Of a stretch of DNA of 7,061 nucleotides, positions 1 through 6,353 are shown one piece after another. The position numbers were made by a program, and so were the translations under genes. Positions within the stretch are counted from its first letter, which is position 1. Every line of letters starts with the position of its first letter. The notes beneath the pieces were generated by a model. That model was not told the DNA's origin and made no database searches. It was given only the letters and a program-made list of their open reading frames with translations. Origin of the DNA: Muribaculaceae bacterium (GTDB taxonomy: Bacteria > Bacteroidota > Bacteroidia > Bacteroidales > Muribaculaceae); assembly GCA_029051445.1 (NCBI GenBank), contig JAIDKP010000265.1, positions 1 to 7,061 on the forward strand, read 5' to 3'.

Positions 1-1512
1 AAGAAAGACTCCAAGAAAAAGAACAAAAAGGATAAGGAGGGCGACGAGAAGAAAAAGGATGAGGTCAAGTCGCTCGAGTTTGATCTGGCCAACGCTCCCT
101 ACCGCAAGATGCGCCTGACACCCAACGCTTCGAATCTCGGCGATTTCTATCTCGACAAGAAGGGTGAGAAGCTTTACTACGTCAGCTCGTTTGAGGGTGG
201 CGGTGACCTGTGGGTGCGCGACCTCAAGAAGGGCGACACAAAGCTGCTCAAGAAGGGTATAGGCTTCGGCGGCATCGAGCCGTCGAAAGATGGCGACTGG
301 TTTGCCTATATAAGCTCTGGCATCTCGAAAGTCTCTCTCCCGTCGGGTGATGTTGAGAGCATCGACTTCGAGGCTCCGCTGGCCCACAATGCCGCCGCCG
401 AGCGCCGCTACATCTTCGACCACATGTGGCGTCAGGTAAAGGAGAAATTCTACGACGAGAATCTCCACGGTGTCGACTGGGATCTCTATCGCAGCGAGTA
501 TGAGAAGTATCTCCCCTATATAAGCAACAACTACGACTACGCCGAGATGCTCAGCGAGATACTCGGCGAGCTCAACGCCTCGCACACCGGCGGACGCTAT
601 TCGGCTCCGGGTGCTTCGATGCGCACGGCAAGCCTCGGCGCTTTCTACGACGAGAGCTACACCGGCGACGGCCTGAAGGTGGCTGAGGTGCTTCCCGGCG
701 GCGCACTGTCGACTGCCGGAAACGCTGTCGAGGCAGGCGAGATAATCGTTGCTGTCGACGGTGAGCCTATTGTTGCCGGCAAGGAGTATTTCACTCTGCT
801 CGAAGGGAAGGCCGGCAAGAAGGTGCGCCTGACAGTCGAGGGTAAGAACGGTGCCCGCCGCGATGTCACAGTGAAACCCTCGTCGTCTGATCAGGCCCTG
901 CTCTATCGCCGCTGGGTCGAGCACAACCGCCATGTGGTTGACTCGCTTTCGGGGGGCCGCATCGGTTATGTGCACGTGCAGGGCATGAACAGTCCGAGCT
1001 TCCGTGCAGTGTATGAGGACATGTTCGGACGCCACCGCAATTGCGAGGCGATAGTTGTCGACACCCGTTTCAATGGCGGCGGCTGGCTTCACAATGATCT
1101 GGCCGTGCTTCTGTCGGGTAAGGAATATGTGCGTTTCACTCCGCGTGGCCGCTATATCGGCAGCGAGCCTTTCAGCCAGTGGTTCAAGCCGTCGGTGATG
1201 CTTGTCAACGAGGGTAACTACTCCGACGGTCACGGATCGCCCTACACATACCAGACACTCGGTCTGGGCGAGGTGATCGGTGCTCCGATCCCCGGCACCA
1301 TGACAGCCGTGTGGTGGGAGAATCAGGTCGATCCGTCGATCATTTTCGGCATACCTCAGGTTACCAGCGCCGACATGAACGGAAACGCTCTCGAGAACAA
1401 GCAGCTTGATCCCGATGTGGTCATCTACAACGCGCCGGCCGATGTTCTCAACGGTCATGACGCCCAGCTTGCCGGAGCCGTGGCGCGTCTGCTCGAAAAA
1501 ATCGGAAAGTAA
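1..1512 (+). CDS. Tricorn-like S41 family serine protease, 3' part (5' end off window)
   Basis: The reading frame is open from base 1, so the gene begins outside the window; the ATG at 109 is internal. The 503 visible codons fit the C-terminal half of tricorn-type peptidases: end of a beta-propeller (codons about 25-125), core domain C1 (about 132-200), a PDZ domain (about 211-293) and core domain C2 (about 295-503). The tricorn active-site set is visible: Ser194-His195 in the ASHTGG motif, Ser408-Asp409 in GNYSDG and Glu465 in LENKQLDPD. These match archaeal tricorn S745/H746, S965/D966 and E1023, with nearly the same spacing. The family cleaves peptides released by larger proteases; Bacteroidota members are usually exported to the periplasm, but the signal peptide would lie off the window. 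Codons 1-23 are a lysine-rich, low-complexity segment (12 Lys) before the last propeller strands. Family assignment is firm; substrate and localisation are inferred. Confidence 0.93.
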   Translation, partial: KKDSKKKNKKDKEGDEKKKDEVKSLEFDLANAPYRKMRLTPNASNLGDFYLDKKGEKLYYVSSFEGGGDLWVRDLKKGDTKLLKKGIGFGGIEPSKDGDWFAYISSGISKVSLPSGDVESIDFEAPLAHNAAAERRYIFDHMWRQVKEKFYDENLHGVDWDLYRSEYEKYLPYISNNYDYAEMLSEILGELNASHTGGRYSAPGASMRTASLGAFYDESYTGDGLKVAEVLPGGALSTAGNAVEAGEIIVAVDGEPIVAGKEYFTLLEGKAGKKVRLTVEGKNGARRDVTVKPSSSDQALLYRRWVEHNRHVVDSLSGGRIGYVHVQGMNSPSFRAVYEDMFGRHRNCEAIVVDTRFNGGGWLHNDLAVLLSGKEYVRFTPRGRYIGSEPFSQWFKPSVMLVNEGNYSDGHGSPYTYQTLGLGEVIGAPIPGTMTAVWWENQVDPSIIFGIPQVTSADMNGNALENKQLDPDVVIYNAPADVLNGHDAQLAGAVARLLEKIGK

Positions 1513-1521
1513 TGACAATTC

Positions 1522-1561
1522 ACATACGGCATAGGAGTCATGTGGCTTCTATGCCGTATGT
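1522..1561 (+). terminator. Strong hairpin after the protease gene, possible terminator
   Basis: Bases 1522-1534 and 1549-1561 are perfect 13-nt inverted repeats. The pairing continues inward through 1539/1544 with two G-U wobbles, giving an 18-bp stem and a 4-nt loop (1540-1543). It starts 9 nt after the protease stop, the usual place for a transcription terminator. The 3' flank (TATTACACG) has only a weak U-run, so it could instead be an mRNA-stabilising or processing hairpin. An ATG at 1540 lies in the loop and is in frame with the amylase gene, but it is unlikely to be its start. Confidence 0.6.
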
Positions 1562-1596
1562 ATTACACGATCTCTCATATACCCAACTCATCTCTC

Positions 1597-3594
1597 ATGA
1601 AATTTTTTAGAGTTTTATTTCTTGTCGTGGCTTTCTGCATGTTTCAGGACGCATGGTCGGTCAATGTCGAGCGCATGGATCCGCCGTTCTGGTACACGGG
1701 CATGAAAAACCATGAGGTGCAGATAATGTTTTACGGCAAGGACATTGCCGGTGCCGATGTATCGCTAAAGGATTACCCTGGTGTGACTGTCAAGGAGATA
1801 GCCAAGGTCAAGAATCCAAATTATCTTTTTGTCTATCTTGATGTAGACGATACGGCTCAGCCCGGTACTCTGACATTCGGTTTTAAGGAAGGGAAGAAAA
1901 AAACAGAACAGAAGTTTGAGCTGCGCGGCCGCAACACCAAGACCGGAGCGCAGGGCTTCACTAAAAAAGATGTGCTCTACCTGATCATGCCCGACCGCTT
2001 TGCCAACGGTAATCCTGGCAACGACGATCTCGGCGAGTGGATAGCCGACCGTCGCAACGGAGGCGGCCATCATGGTGGCGACATACAAGGCATAAAGGAT
2101 CATCTTGATTATATCAACGATCTCGGTGTGACGGCCATATGGCTCAACCCGGTGCAGTATAACAAAGGTACGGCGTCGCACGGCTATGCCATATCGGATT
2201 TCTACATGATCGACCCGCGCCTGGGCAGCAACGAGGAGTATTGTGATATGATAGAAGCTGCCCATGACAAGAATATAAAGGTCGTCATGGACATGATATT
2301 CAACCACTCGGGCAGTACCCACTGGTGGATAGAGGATATCCCCGACGACGACTGGTTCAATCAGAACGACTATGCCGAAAGTATAGGTAAACGTCGGCAG
2401 CAACAGAGCCCGCGGCCCGCTTTCGGCGGACGCCGTGGAGAACGCAAGCCTCTGCCTGCCACAATGGAGGAGTTTGCCGCTCTGTCTGCTTCGGAGCGTG
2501 ACTCGATTATGAATAGCGTGAAGCGCCAGCCGGGCAGCCTTGTCAATACGACGCACTACAAGTGGGTGCTTCTTGATCCGCACGCCCCGCAGACCGAAAA
2601 GGATATCCTTACCGACGGGTGGTTTGTGGCCGGTATGCCCGACCTGAACCAGCGTAACCGCCATCTTGCCAAATATCTTATCCAGAACAGCATCTGGTGG
2701 ATTGAATACTCGCGCATCGATGGCATACGCATGGATACGTACCCATATGCCGACTACGACTTCATGGTGCGCTGGTGCGACGAGGTCGAGGCCGAATATC
2801 CCGACTTCAATATCGTCGGTGAAGGATGGTATCCACGTAACTCGGCAGCAGGATGGTGGCAGAAAGGATCGAAGGTGAACGGAAGCGACCCGAAGCTGAA
2901 GACCGTGATGGACTTCGATCTGACATTCACCGCCCAGCGCGAGATCCTCAACGAGAGCAACACCGGCGAGGGCTCGGAGGCAGGTCTGTTCAAGCTCTAT
3001 GAGGTGATCACGCAGGACTTCCTGATACCCGATCCCGACTATGTGCTCACATTCCTCGACAACCACGATATAAGCCGCTTCATGAATCCCGGCGATCCGG
3101 CATGGAAGCTGAAGCAGGGTCTGGCGTTCCTGCTGACCACACGCGGCATACCGCAGATCTATTACGGCACGGAGATCGCCATGGGCGGACGCAACGCCAT
3201 GAGAGCCGATTTCCCGGGCGGATGGAAGGAGGACGCGGCAAATGCTTTCACAGCCGAAGGGCGCGACGCTTTCCAGAACGAGTGCTGGAACTTTGCCAGC
3301 AAACTGCTTAACTGGCGCCGCACGTCGAAGGCTGTGACCGAGGGCAAACTCGTGCACTATACTCCCGACAACCAGTCGAAATGCTATGTCTATGCCCGCA
3401 CCAACGGAAAAAATACCGTGCTGGTAATGCTCAACGGATCGGACACGGTGCGTCCGCTCGACATGGAGCGCTTCTCGGAGGTGATAGGCGACAATACCCG
3501 TGGCAGAGATGCCGTCACCGGAGAGGTGCTGGATGTGACCGGCACGGTGCTTATGCCGGCACGCGGCGTCTATGTGCTCGATCTTGAGAAATAA
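1597..3594 (+). CDS. Secreted GH13 alpha-amylase / neopullulanase-like glycosidase (SusA-like)
   Basis: This is a 665-residue glycoside hydrolase family 13 enzyme expected to cleave alpha-1,4 (maybe alpha-1,6) links in maltodextrins, cyclodextrins or pullulan in the periplasm. I chose the ATG at 1597, not the in-frame ATG at 1540, because it gives a clean signal peptide: MKFFRVLFLVVAFCMF, then A19-W-S21 as a signal peptidase I site. Cys14 is not in a lipobox. Residues about 22-125 resemble the Cyc-maltodext_N Ig-like domain. The (beta/alpha)8 domain shows all four GH13 regions: VVMDMIFNH (229-237), GIRMD with nucleophile Asp380, VGEGW with acid/base Glu409, and FLDNHD with Asp491. From about 570 a beta-sandwich C-terminal domain follows. 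Residues 262-314 form a polar, Arg/Gln-rich insertion I do not expect in SusA-type enzymes. No SD or Bacteroidetes promoter is visible upstream. Exact substrate is uncertain. Confidence 0.93.
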   Translation: MKFFRVLFLVVAFCMFQDAWSVNVERMDPPFWYTGMKNHEVQIMFYGKDIAGADVSLKDYPGVTVKEIAKVKNPNYLFVYLDVDDTAQPGTLTFGFKEGKKKTEQKFELRGRNTKTGAQGFTKKDVLYLIMPDRFANGNPGNDDLGEWIADRRNGGGHHGGDIQGIKDHLDYINDLGVTAIWLNPVQYNKGTASHGYAISDFYMIDPRLGSNEEYCDMIEAAHDKNIKVVMDMIFNHSGSTHWWIEDIPDDDWFNQNDYAESIGKRRQQQSPRPAFGGRRGERKPLPATMEEFAALSASERDSIMNSVKRQPGSLVNTTHYKWVLLDPHAPQTEKDILTDGWFVAGMPDLNQRNRHLAKYLIQNSIWWIEYSRIDGIRMDTYPYADYDFMVRWCDEVEAEYPDFNIVGEGWYPRNSAAGWWQKGSKVNGSDPKLKTVMDFDLTFTAQREILNESNTGEGSEAGLFKLYEVITQDFLIPDPDYVLTFLDNHDISRFMNPGDPAWKLKQGLAFLLTTRGIPQIYYGTEIAMGGRNAMRADFPGGWKEDAANAFTAEGRDAFQNECWNFASKLLNWRRTSKAVTEGKLVHYTPDNQSKCYVYARTNGKNTVLVMLNGSDTVRPLDMERFSEVIGDNTRGRDAVTGEVLDVTGTVLMPARGVYVLDLEK

Positions 3595-3598
3595 GTCT

Positions 3599-3940
3599 AT
3601 GATGGCGGAGAAAGACAACAGCATGACTGTCGCCGGTCTTCAGGCAACCGTCGACCACTGGATAAAGGAGGTCGGCGGTGGCTATTTCTCGCCGCTCACC
3701 AATATGGCCGTGCTCGCCGAGGAGGTGGGGGAGGTCGCACGCATAATGTCGCGCACCTATGGCGACCAGACGTTCAAACCGTCGGACCGCACGCACTCTC
3801 TGGCCGACGAGCTGGCCGACGTGATGTGGGTCGTGGCGGCGATCGCCAATCAGACCGGTGTCGATCTTTCGGCCGCGCTGGTGAACAATCTTGAGAAGAA
3901 GAACCTTAGAGATAAAGAACGTTTTACAAAGAAGTTTTAG
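3599..3940 (+). CDS. MazG-like nucleotide pyrophosphohydrolase
   Basis: This 113-residue all-alpha protein matches the small MazG-like NTP pyrophosphohydrolases, which hydrolyse (d)NTPs to NMP and pyrophosphate in the cytoplasm and are thought to clean the nucleotide pool. The Mg2+-binding signature EExxE...ExxD is present as Glu41, Glu42, Glu45 and then Glu71, Asp74. The stretch YFSPLTNMAVLAEEVGE and the later ANQTGVDL are typical of Bacteroidota members as I recall them. The start is ambiguous: ATG at 3599 or 3602 (4-7 nt after the amylase stop), or ATG at 3623, which gives 105 residues beginning MTVAGLQ, the point where remembered homologs begin; a GGAG lies at 3607-3610, 12 nt before it. 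I list the longest sensible form. It lies 5 nt upstream of deoC, consistent with co-translation. Substrate preference (dUTP, dCTP or damaged dNTPs) cannot be read from the sequence. It is unrelated in fold to the MazF toxins. Confidence 0.88.
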   Translation: MMAEKDNSMTVAGLQATVDHWIKEVGGGYFSPLTNMAVLAEEVGEVARIMSRTYGDQTFKPSDRTHSLADELADVMWVVAAIANQTGVDLSAALVNNLEKKNLRDKERFTKKF

Positions 3941-3945
3941 CAACT

Positions 3946-4902
3946 ATGGAACATCATCACCACCACGGTCACGACTGCTGCTGCGGTCATGACCACGATC
4001 ACGATCATAAGGAGGTCAATACCGATAAATACCGTCAGATGGTCGCCGCCTCGTCGGCACCCGCCGACGACAGCGAAGTGCTTGCCGCCGTGGAGAAAAT
4101 CGTAGCCGAACACAAGGCAGAGAACGACAATACCGATGTGTGGCGCTTCCTGCTCTCGACGATCGACCTCACCACGCTCAACGCTACCGACTCGACCCGC
4201 TCGGTGACGAAGTTTGTCGAGCGTGTAAACGATTTTGACGAGGAGCATCCCGAGCTGCCGGCGGTGGCTGCTATATGTGTTTACCCGAACTTCGCACAGG
4301 TGGTGCGCTCGACGCTCGAGGTGAGCGGAGTCAACGTGGCCTGTGTGGCGGGCGGTTTCCCCTCGTCGCAGACATTTCTTGAGGTGAAAGTGGCCGAGAC
4401 GGCTCTCGCTGTGGCCGACGGTGCCGACGAAATCGATATAGTGCTTAACCTTGGCGACTTCCTCGACGGTGACTGGGAGAGTGTGACCGACGAGATTGCC
4501 GAGATCAAGCATTCGTGCCATCAGGCCAAACTCAAGGTGATACTTGAGACCGGAGCACTTCAGTCGGCCGCCAACGTGCGTGCGGCTTCGGTGCTGTCGC
4601 TGTATGCCGGAGCCGATTTCCTCAAGACTTCGACCGGCAAGGGATATCCCGGCGCTTCGCTTGAGGCCGCCTACGTCATGGCCCGTTGCATAAAAGATTA
4701 TTATGAAGCCACCGGTAAGAAGATAGGCTTCAAGGCTGCCGGAGGCATCGCAACGACCGCCGATGCCGTGGCATACTACACTGTGATCAAGGAAGTGCTT
4801 GGCGAAGAGTGGCTCACACCGGAGCTTTTCCGCATCGGGGCAAGCCGTCTGGCCAATAATCTGCTCTCGTCGATACTCGGATCAGAGACAAAATTTTTCT
4901 GA
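3946..4902 (+). CDS. deoC: Deoxyribose-phosphate aldolase with His/Cys-rich N-terminal tail
   Basis: DeoC splits 2-deoxyribose-5-phosphate into glyceraldehyde-3-phosphate and acetaldehyde, the last step of deoxynucleoside catabolism, in the cytoplasm. The 318-residue protein has the class I aldolase signature: Schiff-base Lys227 in FLKTSTGKG, the second lysine Lys263 in GFKAAGGI, and Asp164 in EIDIVLN, equivalent to E. coli K167, K201 and D102 with similar spacing. It is longer than E. coli DeoC (259), partly because the Bacteroidota form has a longer N-terminal region. In addition, residues 3-21 are a run with 10 His and 3 Cys (HHHHHGH, CCCG, HDHDHDH) that has no part in the aldolase fold and looks like a metal-binding tail. 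No alternative start lies between this tail and the DKYRQ segment where the conserved part seems to begin; the next Met is residue 32. The gene sits 5 nt after the mazG-like gene and 4 nt before the GYF-CD225 gene. Confidence 0.96.
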   Translation: MEHHHHHGHDCCCGHDHDHDHKEVNTDKYRQMVAASSAPADDSEVLAAVEKIVAEHKAENDNTDVWRFLLSTIDLTTLNATDSTRSVTKFVERVNDFDEEHPELPAVAAICVYPNFAQVVRSTLEVSGVNVACVAGGFPSSQTFLEVKVAETALAVADGADEIDIVLNLGDFLDGDWESVTDEIAEIKHSCHQAKLKVILETGALQSAANVRAASVLSLYAGADFLKTSTGKGYPGASLEAAYVMARCIKDYYEATGKKIGFKAAGGIATTADAVAYYTVIKEVLGEEWLTPELFRIGASRLANNLLSSILGSETKFF

Positions 4903-4906
4903 ATAT

Positions 4907-5461
4907 ATGGAAGAAAACGTGACTCAGTACTGGATAGTCGTAAACCGCACTCATGCCGGCCCGTATACTGTAGAGCAGCTGAAGGAACTCGGGATAGCCC
5001 GTGACACCTATGCGTGGCATCGCGGACTCCCGCAATGGGTTGCCGCATCGGAGATACCTGAACTTGCCGCCGCGCTGTGGCCTGCAGAGGCTGAGGCGTT
5101 TGCGACCGAAACAGCAGCGGAACCGGTGCGTCTGACGCCTCCGGTGCCCCCTGCTCCGGCACGATCTATGGCAGCGATGGCCGCTCCGGCCCCCGCACCG
5201 CAGGCTGTGGCTGTCGAGGCTCCCGAAGGGGAGGAGTGTCCTCCGACTTATCTCTGGTGGGCTATCGTGGTTACGGTTCTTTTCTCTCTGCCGTTTGGCG
5301 TTGTCGCGATAGTGTTTGCCGGACAGGTAAAGAAGCAGTGGCGCGACGGTGATTTCGCCGGTGCGCGACGCTCGGCCGAGCGCGTTTTCTGGTTCTCGAT
5401 AATCGGGTTTGTCACCGGTCTGATGATGATGCCATTCCAGATTGTCGCCCTGCTGCTGTAA
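4907..5461 (+). CDS. GYF domain plus CD225/dispanin-like two-helix membrane protein
   Basis: This 184-residue protein has three parts. Residues about 6-58 form a GYF_2-type domain: YWIVVNRTHAGPYTVEQL, then TYAWHRGLPQWVAASEIPEL, the usual GPY...W..G...W..A pattern. Residues 59-110 are a Pro/Ala-rich linker. Residues 111-184 match the CD225/dispanin family: a CPPTYLWWAI start, a hydrophobic segment (about 116-138) with the LPFGVVAIVFA motif, a polar loop with KKQWRDGDFAGARRSAER, and a second hydrophobic segment (about 161-184) reaching the C-terminus. The GYF part is expected to face the cytoplasm and bind a proline-rich partner; no specific function is established that I can name. I start at the ATG at 4907, 4 nt after the deoC stop, because the frame upstream overlaps deoC and lacks similarity. 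It is the last gene of the plus-strand run, followed by a terminator. Domain calls are firm; role is unknown. Confidence 0.88.
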   Translation: MEENVTQYWIVVNRTHAGPYTVEQLKELGIARDTYAWHRGLPQWVAASEIPELAAALWPAEAEAFATETAAEPVRLTPPVPPAPARSMAAMAAPAPAPQAVAVEAPEGEECPPTYLWWAIVVTVLFSLPFGVVAIVFAGQVKKQWRDGDFAGARRSAERVFWFSIIGFVTGLMMMPFQIVALLL

Positions 5462-5496
5462 GCGCTTTATCGCCCGCATACACGATAATAATAAAT

Positions 5497-5528
5497 GGGA
5501 CGCACGGTTTGTGCGTCCTCTTTATTTT
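5497..5528. terminator. Bidirectional intrinsic terminator between convergent operons
   Basis: An 8-bp perfect stem, GGACGCAC (5498-5505) with GTGCGTCC (5511-5518), encloses a 5-nt loop and can gain one G-U pair (5497/5519). On the plus strand it is followed by the U-rich CTCTTTATTTT. On the minus strand the stem is followed by CATTTATTATTAT, also U-rich. It lies 36 nt after the stop of the GYF-CD225 gene and 18 nt beyond the stop of the toxin-like gene on the other strand, so it can end both transcripts. Confidence 0.88.
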
Positions 5529-5545
5529 CAGGTGCCTGTGAATTT

Positions 5546-5980
5546 CTATCGAAGGGGGATATGTCGGGATTGGCTTTGAGGCAGTGTCAAAAAGTGTACT
5601 TTCATTGCTCCGATAGAAAGTGGATCGGCAAGCCTGATGTTGTTTAACAGATGTATCTCGTGACTAAGAGGTGATGAGTTCGGACTGGCATAAAAAGAGA
5701 TTTTCACTCCATTAACAATAAATTCAATATGGTCGAGATCAAGGATGTCTGTTTTGTTGACGGTTCCAATGTTTTCAAGCTCCTTTTTGATTTCTGGCCA
5801 GTTTACTTCTCTCTTTTCATTTTTTGTTTTCCTCCATGACATGAAGTCAAGATCTTCGCTTTGGCGTGTCCCTAATTGAAGCGACAGAGCGGTTCCTCCT
5901 ACAAGAACATACGGTTTAATACATTCGAGGGTGGATACTGCCTCGAAGATGGCGGACGTTTGTGGGGCGAGGCCGTTCAT
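5546..5980 (-). CDS. AbiEii/AbiGii-type nucleotidyltransferase toxin-like protein, C-terminally truncated
   Basis: The 144-residue product begins LAPQTSAIFEAVSTLECIKPYVLVGGTALSLQLGTRQSEDLDF, the start of AbiEii-like nucleotidyltransferases. The polymerase-beta-fold motif is present: Gly28-Gly29, 13 residues, then Asp43-Leu-Asp45. Family members act as toxins of toxin-antitoxin or abortive-infection systems by transferring nucleotides, in some cases to tRNA. Similarity persists through LADPLSIGAMKV (about 128). In relatives I remember, an Arg-rich helix and an RDYYDLY-type motif follow, with about 60-80 more residues. Here the protein instead ends in 16 unrelated-looking residues (HFLTLPQSQSRHIPLR). 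No continuing homologous frame is visible before the terminator, so the 3' end seems deleted or replaced rather than simply frameshifted. The start codon is separated by 1 nt from the stop of the upstream partner, suggesting translational coupling. Activity is doubtful; it may be a decaying gene. Confidence 0.75.
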   Translation of the reverse strand: MNGLAPQTSAIFEAVSTLECIKPYVLVGGTALSLQLGTRQSEDLDFMSWRKTKNEKREVNWPEIKKELENIGTVNKTDILDLDHIEFIVNGVKISFYASPNSSPLSHEIHLLNNIRLADPLSIGAMKVHFLTLPQSQSRHIPLR

Positions 5981-5981
5981 A

Positions 5982-6347
5982 TTATTGGTTATCGGCGAGT
6001 AGACGGTTGAAATAGCGGGTCTGGAGGGATTTCAGATATGTATCGGGGCGCTTGGCTTTGAAATAATACCATGCGAAGAATCTGTTAAGTGTGTACAGAT
6101 ACTCTCCTTCGGGGACAAGTATATTCTTCCAGGCATATTTGATTTTCTGTAGGGAGTAGATGCGGAAAAGCATTGCTATCTCCGGCAGATCGAGATAGCG
6201 CATTGTAAGGGCGATGAGCTGGTCATCGTCTATCTTGTCGGAGCTGATCGTGTCCGGGCTGTAGGACCAAAACGCCTGCTCCTCCCTGAGCTTTTCAAGG
6301 AGCAGCTGCTTTATTTCTTGTGCTTTACTGGCGTTTCTGATATCCAT
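5982..6347 (-). CDS. Putative antitoxin partner of the AbiEii-like protein
   Basis: This 121-residue, helix-rich protein has no signal peptide or membrane segment. Visible blocks are an N-terminal charged helix (EIKQLLLEKLREEQ), FWSYSPDTIS, a DDQLIALTMRYLDLPEIAMLFRIYSLQKIKYAWKNIL block that reads like a DNA-binding-type helical bundle, and a conserved-looking ending GEYLYTLNRFFAWYYF..KRPDTYLKSLQTRYFNRLL. I recall similar proteins directly upstream of AbiEii-like genes in Bacteroidota, where they fit the antitoxin position; I cannot name a family with certainty. The start at 6347 is preferred to an in-frame ATG at 6368, because 6368 lies upstream of the -7 promoter box (6354-6361) and would not be transcribed. 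The mRNA would then be leaderless or almost so. Its stop is 1 nt from the toxin-like start. Base composition is AT-rich compared with the flanking genes, consistent with transfer. Confidence 0.72.
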   Translation of the reverse strand: MDIRNASKAQEIKQLLLEKLREEQAFWSYSPDTISSDKIDDDQLIALTMRYLDLPEIAMLFRIYSLQKIKYAWKNILVPEGEYLYTLNRFFAWYYFKAKRPDTYLKSLQTRYFNRLLADNQ

Positions 6348-6353
6348 TTGCAG

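Noticed and set aside
1540..1596. In-frame upstream ATG for the amylase at 1540
   Set aside because: It lies in the loop of a stable hairpin and would add 19 residues ahead of a clean signal peptide that begins at 1597.
1540..1596. Possible Bacteroidetes promoter for the amylase operon (TATGTATT at about 1550-1559)
   Set aside because: It matches TAnnTTTG poorly, lies in the hairpin stem and has no TTTG at the right distance upstream.
1570..1598. Direct repeat ATCTCTCAT at 1570-1578 and 1590-1598 before the amylase start
   Set aside because: Only two short copies 20 bp apart, with no other sign of a regulatory site; chance is sufficient.
1765..3624. Long open frame (619 codons) on the minus strand opposite the amylase gene
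   Set aside because: It is antisense to a well-supported GH13 gene, its translation is His/Val/Arg-rich with no recognisable domain, and such frames are common opposite GC-rich codons.
4799..4906. Extension of the GYF-CD225 gene to an upstream ATG at 4799
   Set aside because: The extra 36 codons overlap deoC in another frame and show no domain similarity; the GYF domain begins right after the ATG at 4907.
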